The position numbers and the translations under genes are program-made. The notes beneath the pieces are model-generated. The model was given only the letters and a program-made list of their open reading frames with translations. It was not told the DNA's origin and searched no databases. This document shows positions 54,244 to 64,000 of a DNA stretch of 64,000 bases, piece by piece (the stretch's first letter is position 1; each line of letters starts with the position of its first letter). The DNA is from 66-474 sp036759545 (lineage in GTDB: Bacteria; Pseudomonadota; Gammaproteobacteria; Xanthomonadales; Rhodanobacteraceae). The stretch is taken from contig DAIOUL010000003.1 of the NCBI GenBank assembly GCA_036759545.1, positions 16,851 through 80,850 on the forward strand, given 5' to 3'.

Positions 54244-55083
54244 TTAAGGCTTCACGAACTTCAGCGTCATCCGGTCGGATTCACCAATCGCTTTCATCTT
54301 GGCGTGCTCGTTGTCCGGGCCCGAGAGGTCGGGCGGCAGACGATGGATGTTGATGTCTTCGGGGTCGTTCGGGTTGGCGTTGATCTCCGAAGCGCCCGCC
54401 AGCCGGAAACCGTTGCGCAGGCCAACTTCGATCATGTAGTCCTCGGGAATGCGATGCAGCGCCTTGGAACTCTGCACCGCATCCGCGAACGGCTTGGCAC
54501 GGTGATCGGTGAAGCCCAGCACGCCGCCGGGTTTCAGCACTTTGTACGCGGCCTTGAACACCGCATCCAGCGTCGCCGGGCTGTCGTTCAACCAGTCGTG
54601 CGCGTTGCGGAAGGTCAGCACCATGTCGGCCGAATTGTCCGGTCCGAGATTAACTTTCTCCGGCGGCGAGAACGGAATCACTTTCGCGATATGCCCGTAG
54701 ACCTTCGGATCGGCTTTCAGTTTTTGCTCGAATTTGCTCGGGCCATTGCCGCGCGGCGGCGAAGCGGCCTCGATCAGATGCCCGTTGGCATAAAGAAACG
54801 GCGCGAGGATTTCCGTGTACCAGCCGCCGCCCGGATCGAGTTCGATCACGGTCATGTCGGGCTTGATGCCGAAGAAGGTCAGCGTCTCGGCCGGATGCCG
54901 GTATTTGTCGCGGGCCTTGTTCGTCTCCGACCGCCAACTGCCGGCCATCGCTTCCTTCAACAACGTGGCGGTGTCGCCGGACGGCGCGATCGGCCCGCTG
55001 TCCGCCGCGTAGGCAATGCTTCCGGCGCACAGCGCGCCGGCGAATGCGAAAGCGACCACCTTCGAGCAAGTCCGCTGGAACAT
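54244..55083 (-). CDS. Exported class I methyltransferase-like protein
   Basis: A 279-aa protein with a Sec signal peptide (residues 1-27) before a Rossmann methyltransferase domain (about 65-200). The SAM motif is altered: VIELDPGGGWYTEIL. YKVLKPGGVLGFTDHRA is motif post I. COG4798-type homologues have the same layout. An extracytoplasmic SAM enzyme is puzzling, since SAM is cytoplasmic; it may bind something else. Confidence 0.8.
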   Translation of the reverse strand: MFQRTCSKVVAFAFAGALCAGSIAYAADSGPIAPSGDTATLLKEAMAGSWRSETNKARDKYRHPAETLTFFGIKPDMTVIELDPGGGWYTEILAPFLYANGHLIEAASPPRGNGPSKFEQKLKADPKVYGHIAKVIPFSPPEKVNLGPDNSADMVLTFRNAHDWLNDSPATLDAVFKAAYKVLKPGGVLGFTDHRAKPFADAVQSSKALHRIPEDYMIEVGLRNGFRLAGASEINANPNDPEDINIHRLPPDLSGPDNEHAKMKAIGESDRMTLKFVKP

Positions 55084-55249
55084 AGTGAGTCCTCCCGATG
55101 GGAGCCATTAGCGTACGCCGAAAGCCGCCCCGCGGGCGCTTTCCCGGTTTTCGCAACGATGTCGTTTTTCTTCCGCGTTTACGTTTATTCGGATGAGAAC
55201 CGCCGATCCGGGCTTCGGCCCGGCGAACCGAACAGCCGTGGAGATGACC

Positions 55250-55834
55250 ATGAAACCCATTACTCTGATTTGTCTGCTGTGCGCGTCCATCGCCGCCCTG
55301 CCCTGCACCGGGCTCGCCCAGCAGCCGCGCACCCAACTGTCACGGCAACGCGAACAGCGCATCGAACCGCGCCGCGCGGACGCGACCTATCAACTCCTCG
55401 GTTTCACGATCACGACCGGCGCGGATGATCTGCACGACGACACGATCGTTGGGGCGATGCTGACTTTCCCCGACGGCACGACGCAACAGTGCACCGTGCA
55501 TGGCCCCGCCGGATATGGCGCCGATGGCGAGACGGGCGCGTCCGCCAATACGACTTGGGGCAACGGCACGACACATCAAACTCCACCTTGCCGCCTTTCC
55601 AAACCGCTGAGTCTTCCCGAGCTGAGGCAAACCCGCATCGAGTTCGCCCTTGTGAATGTCGGCACCTCGCTCGGCTTCGACAATTGGGAGGTGAGCCGGG
55701 TTTTCGTGAGCGCTTACAACCAGGGCTCCGCTCGTGGTCCATGCGTTTATGACGTAGCCGGAGATCCGCTTGCCCGACTCACCGGAGATCAACCACGGGT
55801 GACGCTCTCGGACTTCCCCAACCACTGCCGCTGA
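55250..55834 (+). CDS. Secreted protein of unknown function
   Basis: A 194-aa protein with a signal peptide (residues 1-23) and a beta-rich domain. DNWEVSRVFVSAYNQ near the C terminus resembles the end of PLAT/LH2-type folds. Several Cys may form disulfides (QQCTVHG, PPCRLS, GPCVYD, NHCR). I do not recognise the family. It precedes a lipoprotein gene by 10 bp. Confidence 0.65.
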   Translation: MKPITLICLLCASIAALPCTGLAQQPRTQLSRQREQRIEPRRADATYQLLGFTITTGADDLHDDTIVGAMLTFPDGTTQQCTVHGPAGYGADGETGASANTTWGNGTTHQTPPCRLSKPLSLPELRQTRIEFALVNVGTSLGFDNWEVSRVFVSAYNQGSARGPCVYDVAGDPLARLTGDQPRVTLSDFPNHCR

Positions 55835-55844
55835 CGGTGAATCC

Positions 55845-56375
55845 ATGAATATCCAAAATGAAAGGCACGGCAGATTCCTCTTCTTCGCAGCGGGGCTGCT
55901 CGTCTTGGCGGCCTGCACGCATCAGAGTTCGCCGGCCACAAATGCGATGGCGATTGACAATTCGCAAACGGCTGCGCTCGCCGGAGCGGCTGCGGCTTCC
56001 GATCTGCCCAAGGTGCCGTTCGGTCATCAACCGTGCAAGTCGTTGTCGCAGGACGAGCAGAAGGCTCTCGAACAGCAAGCCTGGGGATATGCGGAACCTG
56101 TTCCCGGCAAACCCGATCGCGCGCCTGCCGGCCTGCCGTTCGACAACGTCTGTTTCTATTCCAGTTTCAACGTCGGATACATGGCGCAGACCGATTATCA
56201 GACCAACCGGGACGCCAATCACAGCGCCGAGCACCCTGATCCACCCGATCTGCCTGGCGCCTTCTACGACAAACAGGGCGGCTTGTGGTTTGCGAAGGAC
56301 GGCTATTACGTGAACATCGAAGGTGGTAGCCGGCTGCGGGAGCCGCTCGCGCGCGCGCTTGCAGCGAAACTTTGA
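55845..56375 (+). CDS. Putative lipoprotein
   Basis: A 176-aa protein with a lipobox (LVLAACTHQ) giving Cys24 as anchor. A conserved-looking domain follows: PFGHQPCKSLSQDEQ, FDNVCFYSSFNVG and GLWFAKDGYYVNI, with two Cys likely bridged. No named family recognised. Co-transcribed with the preceding secreted protein. Confidence 0.65.
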   Translation: MNIQNERHGRFLFFAAGLLVLAACTHQSSPATNAMAIDNSQTAALAGAAAASDLPKVPFGHQPCKSLSQDEQKALEQQAWGYAEPVPGKPDRAPAGLPFDNVCFYSSFNVGYMAQTDYQTNRDANHSAEHPDPPDLPGAFYDKQGGLWFAKDGYYVNIEGGSRLREPLARALAAKL

Positions 56376-56470
56376 CCCGTGCATGCAACGATGCTCGCAA
56401 AGGAGCTGTTGTCGAAACTGTGAAACGGCAGGACGCCACGCCGTCGATTCCGCGGCGCTATCATTGACGG

Positions 56471-57130
56471 ATGTCCCGCCGCACCATCAACCTCGACGAC
56501 ACGTTGTACGACTACCTGCTGGCGCATTCCCTGCGCGAGCATCCGGAAGCTGCCGCGCTGCGTGAGGCGACGCGCACGCATCCGCGCGCGCAGATGCAGA
56601 TATCTCCCGAGCAAGGCCAGTTCATGGCGTTGCTGGTGAAGCTGATCGGCGCACGGCGCTGCATCGAGATCGGCGTGTTCACCGGCTACAGCGCGTTGAG
56701 CGTGGCGCTGGCGCTGCCGGACGACGGAAAAATCCTCGCCTGCGATATCAGCGACGAATACACGTCGGTCGGAAAGTCCTACTGGCAACGTGCGGGTGTG
56801 GCGCGCAAGATCGATCTGCAACTCGCGCCGGCGATCGAAACGCTGGATGCGCACCTGCAAGCCGGCGAAGCGGGCACGTACGACTTCGCCTTCATCGACG
56901 CAGACAAGACCGGATACGACGCGTATTACGAACGTTGTCTGCAACTGTTACGCAGCGGTGGGCTGATCGCGATCGACAATGTGCTGTGGGGCGGCGACGT
57001 GGCGCGGCCGGCGGAGGACGCGGACACGCGCGCCCTGCAGGCGCTCAACGACAAATTGCATGACGACGAGCGCGTGGATCTGGCGATGCTGCCGATCGGC
57101 GACGGGCTCACGCTCGCTCGAAAGCGTTGA
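56471..57130 (+). CDS. CCoAOMT-like O-methyltransferase
   Basis: A 219-aa SAM-dependent enzyme. EIGVFTGYSALSVALALP is motif I, FIDADKTGYDAYYE is motif II with the metal Asp, and IAIDNVLWGGDV is the Asp-Asn part of the metal site. Soluble, cation-dependent. Phenolic or quinone-type substrates are likely. Confidence 0.88.
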   Translation: MSRRTINLDDTLYDYLLAHSLREHPEAAALREATRTHPRAQMQISPEQGQFMALLVKLIGARRCIEIGVFTGYSALSVALALPDDGKILACDISDEYTSVGKSYWQRAGVARKIDLQLAPAIETLDAHLQAGEAGTYDFAFIDADKTGYDAYYERCLQLLRSGGLIAIDNVLWGGDVARPAEDADTRALQALNDKLHDDERVDLAMLPIGDGLTLARKR

Positions 57131-57159
57131 GGACTTTTGCCGGCACCTTGCGGCGGTTT

Positions 57160-57251
57160 GTCATTCTCGCGAAAGCGGGAATCCAGCGCCTTTATAGGTA
57201 AGCAAAGACACTGGATTCCGGGTTCTGCGCTTCGCGCAGCTCCGGAATGAC
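57160..57251. repeat. Extragenic palindrome
   Basis: GTCATTCTCGCGAAAGCGGG at one end and GCGCAGCTCCGGAATGAC at the other make a long imperfect stem, with GGAATCCAG/CTGGATTCC inside. It lies between converging genes. A well-known type of repeat in proteobacteria. Confidence 0.75.
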
Positions 57252-57281
57252 GAACAAGAATCAACCGTTTCGTTTTGATCT

Positions 57282-59324
57282 TTATTCCAAATACTTCTTC
57301 ATCCACCCGACCCAGCGCTTGTACACGTCCGTCATGCGCACGATGTCGTGCGGGGAATGCGTGTCGACCGGGTAGGCGTAGAACTCCACCGGCACGCCGG
57401 CATCGCGCAGCGCATGGAACCACTCATATGAATTGATCAGCGGCACGTTGGGATCGCCGACGTCGCCCATGATCAGCGTCGGCGCCTTGACGTTCTGCGC
57501 GTACGCGATCGGCGACTGCTCGCGCCAGATGTCGCGGTACTTCTCCTTCCACGGCGAGCCGCCGAAGAAATACACATCGCCGGTCTGGTAGTACGACACT
57601 GTGTAATCCATCACCCAGTCGGTCAACGCCGCCCCCGCGACCGCGGCTTTCCAGTTGTCGTAGTGGCCGGTCAGCCACGTGGTCATGTAACCGCCGTATG
57701 ACCAGCCCGAAACGCCGATGCGCTTTTCATCCACAATCCCGAGTTTCTCGACAGCAGCCAGGCCTGCCATCACGTCCTTGCCCGGACCGTCGCCGGTGTC
57801 GCGGAAGATCGCGTGCTGGTACTTGTCGCCCAGATTGGTGCTGCCGCGATAGTTCGGCTGGAACACCAGAAAACCGTTCGCGGCGAACAACTGCGTCAAC
57901 GGCGAGAACCCGAGGTCGGAGCCGGCTTCCGGTCCGCCGTGGATCACCAGCACCAGCGGATATTTCCTGCCCTTCCGGTAATCGGCGGGGTAAGTCAGCA
58001 CGCCGTCCTCGTCGAAACCGTCCGTGCTCTGCCACTGCACGGCTTCGCTGCGGCCGAGTTTCAGTTGATCGACGAATGCATTGAGGTCGGTCAACCGGCG
58101 CGGCTTGGCATCGGTCGAATCCAGCACGTACAACTCGGCCGGATGCGCGGCGGTCACGCCGACGAACGCAACGCGGCCGTTGTTGGAGATGCTCAACTCG
58201 TGAACGGCTTGAATGTCGCCGAGATCCAGCTCACGCGCGCCACCCTCCAGCGGCTGCACCCAAAAGGTATGGTGCGTGCCTTGGCCTCCGGCCAGCAGCA
58301 AGGTTTTGCCGTCCGGCAGCCATTCGTATTCATCGATGTTGCGCGCCAGCGCGGCGGTGGCGTCGTGTGCGGCGCCATGTCCGTCGCCGACATACACGGC
58401 GTTGCCGTTGTTCTGGTCGCCGTTGCGCGCGCGCATGAACGCATACGCATCGCCCGCCGGCGCGTAGTGGAAATCGAACGCGCCCTTGTCCTCGACCAGC
58501 GACTGCGGTTTGCCGCCGTTCGCGTCCACTCGATCGATCACGGACTGGAACGACGGGCCCCACCACGGTCCCGGAAAACGCGTGAATGCGATGCTGTGGC
58601 CATCGCGGCTCCATTCTGGCACCGGCGCGGAATCCTGCTGATCGGTTTGCAGGCTGAACTCGCCTTGCGTCAGGCGCTTCGCTTCGCCGCCGTTGCTCGG
58701 CACCACCCACAGGTGGTCCGGCGTCAGCGCGGCGCGCACCAGGAAGTTGTTGTCGGTGACCTGGAAGGCATCGTCGTGCGCCTTGATCTCTTTCGCATTC
58801 TTGGCTTCGTCGGCGGTAATGAAGGCGATGCGCGTGCCGTCCGGGCTCCACGAGAATTCGTCCACGCCCTGCTTGACGTGGGTGATGCGCACCGGATCGC
58901 CTCCGGCCATCGGCATCACGAAGATCTGTGCGTGCTTGTCGTCCTTGCCGGAGTCGTCGTCTTCATCACCCTTGGAATCGGAACCATCCTGCGCACCGTT
59001 GTCGTCGGCGAGGAAAGCCAGCCGCGTGCCGTCCGGCGACCAGTGCAGCGAATCGAGGCCCGTGCGTTTCCAGGTCAGAGCACGCCTGTTGCCGGTCGCT
59101 ACGTCGATCAGCTCGATTTCCTGCCGGCGCTTGTCGGACTTCCAGTCCGGCGTGGAAACGATCACTGCGATCCTCGTCCCGTCGGGAGAAATCTGCGGTC
59201 CGCTCAAAGACACGAGCTTGCGCAGGTCTTCCAACTGAAAGGTCTTGGCACTTTCCGCGTGTGCGGCGGGTGCAGCGACTACAAGCAGCGCGACGAAGAT
59301 CGGCAGGAATTTGCTGGAGCGCAT
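57282..59324 (-). CDS. S9 family peptidase (dipeptidyl/acylaminoacyl peptidase type)
   Basis: A 680-aa secreted serine peptidase with signal peptide (1-23), a beta-propeller from about 30 to 400 (repeated SPDGTR and SWSPDG blades) and a C-terminal alpha/beta-hydrolase. The nucleophile is GWSYGGYMT, the acid is near MGDVGDPNVP, and the His is in DTHSPHDIVR. It likely trims peptides in the periplasm. Confidence 0.92.
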   Translation of the reverse strand: MRSSKFLPIFVALLVVAAPAAHAESAKTFQLEDLRKLVSLSGPQISPDGTRIAVIVSTPDWKSDKRRQEIELIDVATGNRRALTWKRTGLDSLHWSPDGTRLAFLADDNGAQDGSDSKGDEDDDSGKDDKHAQIFVMPMAGGDPVRITHVKQGVDEFSWSPDGTRIAFITADEAKNAKEIKAHDDAFQVTDNNFLVRAALTPDHLWVVPSNGGEAKRLTQGEFSLQTDQQDSAPVPEWSRDGHSIAFTRFPGPWWGPSFQSVIDRVDANGGKPQSLVEDKGAFDFHYAPAGDAYAFMRARNGDQNNGNAVYVGDGHGAAHDATAALARNIDEYEWLPDGKTLLLAGGQGTHHTFWVQPLEGGARELDLGDIQAVHELSISNNGRVAFVGVTAAHPAELYVLDSTDAKPRRLTDLNAFVDQLKLGRSEAVQWQSTDGFDEDGVLTYPADYRKGRKYPLVLVIHGGPEAGSDLGFSPLTQLFAANGFLVFQPNYRGSTNLGDKYQHAIFRDTGDGPGKDVMAGLAAVEKLGIVDEKRIGVSGWSYGGYMTTWLTGHYDNWKAAVAGAALTDWVMDYTVSYYQTGDVYFFGGSPWKEKYRDIWREQSPIAYAQNVKAPTLIMGDVGDPNVPLINSYEWFHALRDAGVPVEFYAYPVDTHSPHDIVRMTDVYKRWVGWMKKYLE

Positions 59325-59408
59325 GACACAGTTCCCCTTGGCGACCGCGCGAGGGTACGACAAACCGGGCCGCGACGGCAGCGGCGCAAGTCATGGGCAA
59401 TCCCCGGA

Positions 59409-61139
59409 TCAAGCCGGCTCGATGTGGCGCAGCAGCAGCCGCAGGCTTTCCACACCCTGCCAATCATCGATCGCCATTTCGTAGGCCGCCCGCAAGCCGG
59501 GCGCGGCGGGCGGGTCGGCCTGCGCGTTGAATTGCACCGCCGTATGCACGCGGCCATCGCGCAGATCGCGCAGGTTGATCCGCAAATGACGTTGTTCGGC
59601 GCCAATGCGCCGCCAGCCAACGCATTCGAACACGTTGTCGAACAAGGGCGGCGGAAAGCCCTGCCCCCATGGCCCGGCTGCTCGCAACTGCCGCACCAGC
59701 TCCAGGTCGAAATCGCCGCAGTCCAGTTCGCCATCGCTATGCAGCAGCGGTTGCAACGATTCCGGCGCGATGCGCTCGCGCGCGATCGCATCGAAGCTGG
59801 CCGCGAACCGTTCGTAATTGGAGACTCGCAAGCTCAAGCCCGCAGCCATTGCGTGACCGCCGAAACGCCGGATCAATCCCGGTTCTCGGGCGTCGAGTTC
59901 GGCCAGCGCGTCGCGAATATGGAAGCCGGGGATGGAACGGGCAGAGCCCCTGAGAGTTTCGGGGCTCTCTTCGCCTGCGGGCGCGAACGCGATCACCGGC
60001 CGGTGCAGCCGCTCCTTGATCTTCGAAGCGACCAGGCCGATCACGCCTTGATGCCAAGCCGGATCGAACAGGCTGACGCCGCACGCATTCGCATCGATCC
60101 GCGCCAGCATCGCCTCCGCTTCGCCGACCATCGCGTCCTGCAGTCCGCGACGCTCGCCATTGATGCCGTGCAGGATCGCAGCCAGCTCGCGTGCGTGTGC
60201 GGTGTCATCGGTCAGCAGACACTCGATACCGAGCGTCATGTCTTCCAGCCTGCCGGCAGCGTTGATGCGCGGCGCCAGCGCGTAGCCGAGATCGGAAGCT
60301 TCGAGCCGCCGTGCATCGCAACAGGCCGTTTCGATCAGCGCATCAATCCCGGCACACGCACGGCTGGCGCGAATACGGCGCAAACCGGCTTCCACCAGAA
60401 TGCGGTTGTTGCGATCCAGCGGTACCAGATCGGCGACCGTGGCGAGCGCGACGAGGTCGAGCAACGAGGTGAAATCCGGTTCTGGCGCTGATGCAAACTT
60501 TCCCTGTTCGCGAAGCCTGGCCCGCGTCGCCAGCAACAAATAGAACATCACTGCCGCGCCGCAGAGGCTTTTCGGCACGATGTCCGGCCCGAGTTGCGGA
60601 TTCACGATGGCATTGGCGTCGGGCAGCGTCGCGCCGGGCAAGTGATGATCGGTGACGATGACCTTGCAGCCGCGCGCCTTCGCTGCCGCGACGCCAGCGT
60701 GCGAGGCGATGCCGTTGTCCACCGTGACGATCAGGTCGGGCGCGGGTTGCAGCGTTTCGACCAGCGCGGGCGACAGGCCGTAGCCGTGCACCATTCGGTT
60801 CGGCACGACGTAGCCGACGTTCTGCGCAGCGAGCGCACGCAAGCCGCGCGTCGCGATTGCCGCACCGCAGGCGCCATCGCAATCGAAATCCGCCGCGATC
60901 ACGATCCGCAACCGCCGCCTGATTGCATCGATCAGCAATTCCACCGCGGCATCGATGCCATGGATCGCATTCGGCGGCAGTAACCCGGACAGCCGTGTTT
61001 CCGCATCCTGCGGGCACAACACGCCCCGCGCTGCATATACGCGTTGCAGCACCGGATGCACATGATCGGCCCATCCGTGAGGTTCGCCCGTCAACGTGCG
61101 GCGGACGATGCTCGGTGCGCGGAGCGTCGGAGCAGACAT
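59409..61139 (-). CDS. recJ: Single-stranded-DNA exonuclease RecJ
   Basis: A 576-aa DHH-family 5'-3' exonuclease. The DHH motifs are ADFDCDG, VIVTDHHLPG and GGHAMAAGL (DHHA1). It acts in RecF recombination and mismatch repair. It follows greA by 81 bp. Confidence 0.95.
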   Translation of the reverse strand: MSAPTLRAPSIVRRTLTGEPHGWADHVHPVLQRVYAARGVLCPQDAETRLSGLLPPNAIHGIDAAVELLIDAIRRRLRIVIAADFDCDGACGAAIATRGLRALAAQNVGYVVPNRMVHGYGLSPALVETLQPAPDLIVTVDNGIASHAGVAAAKARGCKVIVTDHHLPGATLPDANAIVNPQLGPDIVPKSLCGAAVMFYLLLATRARLREQGKFASAPEPDFTSLLDLVALATVADLVPLDRNNRILVEAGLRRIRASRACAGIDALIETACCDARRLEASDLGYALAPRINAAGRLEDMTLGIECLLTDDTAHARELAAILHGINGERRGLQDAMVGEAEAMLARIDANACGVSLFDPAWHQGVIGLVASKIKERLHRPVIAFAPAGEESPETLRGSARSIPGFHIRDALAELDAREPGLIRRFGGHAMAAGLSLRVSNYERFAASFDAIARERIAPESLQPLLHSDGELDCGDFDLELVRQLRAAGPWGQGFPPPLFDNVFECVGWRRIGAEQRHLRINLRDLRDGRVHTAVQFNAQADPPAAPGLRAAYEMAIDDWQGVESLRLLLRHIEPA

Positions 61140-61220
61140 GGCGGGAGGATGCGCGAACGGCCGCGAAACGACAAGCAGCGCAAGCCGGACGAGCGCGTCA
61201 GGAAGCGCTCACAGCATCGC

Positions 61221-61696
61221 TCAAGCTTCGTACTTCACACCCACGATGTCGTAGCAGCGTTTGCCGCCGGGCGCGTCGAATTCGAACGAATCGCCCTCGC
61301 TCTTGCCGATCAGCGCGCGCGCGATCGGCGACGAAACCGCGATGCGTCCATGCTTGATATCGGCCTCCAGGTCACCGACGATCTGATAGACGAGACCCGC
61401 GCCGCCATTCTCGTCTTCCAGCTCCACCGTGGCGCCGAACACCACGCGCGCGCCAGGTTTCAGCCGTGCAACGTCGATGATCTCGGCGTGCGACAAACCG
61501 GATTCGAGTTCCTTGATGCGACCTTCCAGGAAACTCTGCTGTTCGCGCGCGGCGTGGTATTCGGCATTTTCGCTCAAATCGCCGTGCGCGCGTGCTTCGG
61601 CGATGGCCGCGATGATGCGCGGACGTTCGACGGACTTCAGCCTTTCCAATTCGGCGCGCAATCTGTCCGCGCCGGTTTTGGTCATCGGTGCTCGTT

Positions 61697-61700
<4 letters not shown>
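61221..61700 (-). CDS. greA: Transcription elongation factor GreA
   Basis: A 159-aa factor that stimulates RNA polymerase to cut backtracked RNA. The N-terminal coiled coil ends in HGDLSENAEYHAARE, with the acidic tip D-E that enters the secondary channel. ATG 61700 overlaps the carB stop, as in related genomes. C-terminal FKBP-like domain complete. Confidence 0.95.

Positions 61701-64000
<2,300 letters not shown>

Noticed and set aside
57813..60491. 892-codon plus-strand frame over the S9 peptidase and recJ
   Set aside because: Crosses two firmly identified minus-strand genes and an intergenic gap; composition is typical of a shadow.

Overview
The window is a GC-rich bacterial chromosome segment of dense, mostly co-directional housekeeping operons, many of them joined by ATGA start/stop overlaps. 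Gene content and order (mtnB-mtnD-mtnC methionine salvage, smc near zipA, pilZ next to holB-tmk-mltG, an rpmF-fabH-fabD-fabG-acpP-fabF block, prfB-lysS, carB-greA-recJ) point to a gammaproteobacterium of the Xanthomonadales/Lysobacterales, plausibly Rhodanobacteraceae. This is inferred from protein similarity and synteny; no 16S rRNA gene is present.

Layout. 0.25-3.1 kb: a HiPIP gene facing a methionine-salvage operon (mtnB, mtnD, a PH-domain membrane protein, mtnC). 3.09-3.36 kb: a 268-bp MITE-like element starting on the mtnC stop codon. 3.4-6.4 kb: a C13-type protease, then a sugar nucleotidyltransferase and a hexosamine-kinase-like gene as a likely sugar-activation pair. 6.4-9.6 kb: hisS overlapping an unusually long MIO aromatic amino acid ammonia-lyase. 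9.75-20.6 kb: tRNA-Pro(CGG) with a 10.8-kb integrative element in its 3' end, bounded by 49-bp direct repeats. The element is one minus-strand chain of small coupled genes: tyrosine integrase, small unknowns, HTH/Xis-like protein, a TOPRIM protein, HK97-type capsid, small-terminase-like protein and tape measure. No portal, large terminase, tail-tube or lysis gene is seen.

20.8-34.3 kb: a secreted GH18-like protein, then a long minus-strand run from yceD-rpmF through the fatty-acid synthesis genes to mltG, tmk, holB, a PIG-L deacetylase and pilZ. An ArsR/SRPBCC/61-aa/DUF899/hydrolase stress-type module sits between fabD and fabG. 34.4-42.8 kb (plus strand): a coiled-coil membrane protein, maf, a moxR-DUF58-transglutaminase operon, an Slp lipoprotein, a DUF482 protein, aat, a phasin and an acyl-CoA-binding protein. 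42.8-53.0 kb: PaiB-like protein, zipA, a flavin-dependent tryptophan-halogenase homologue on the opposite strand, smc, bolA-yciI, and prfB-lysS with the classic RF2 frameshift.

53.2-64 kb: small membrane, secreted and redox genes, a signal-peptide-bearing methyltransferase, an O-methyltransferase, an S9 peptidase, recJ, greA and the 3' part of carB. Several unrelated palindromic repeat families lie between genes. The most interesting is a leader-like repeat present twice (30.5 and 54.1 kb), 14-18 nt upstream of a minus-strand start codon; its two copies keep a hairpin-plus-U-tract fold while the stem sequence changes. Together with the stripped-down capsid/tape-measure element, this is the best candidate for something undescribed.
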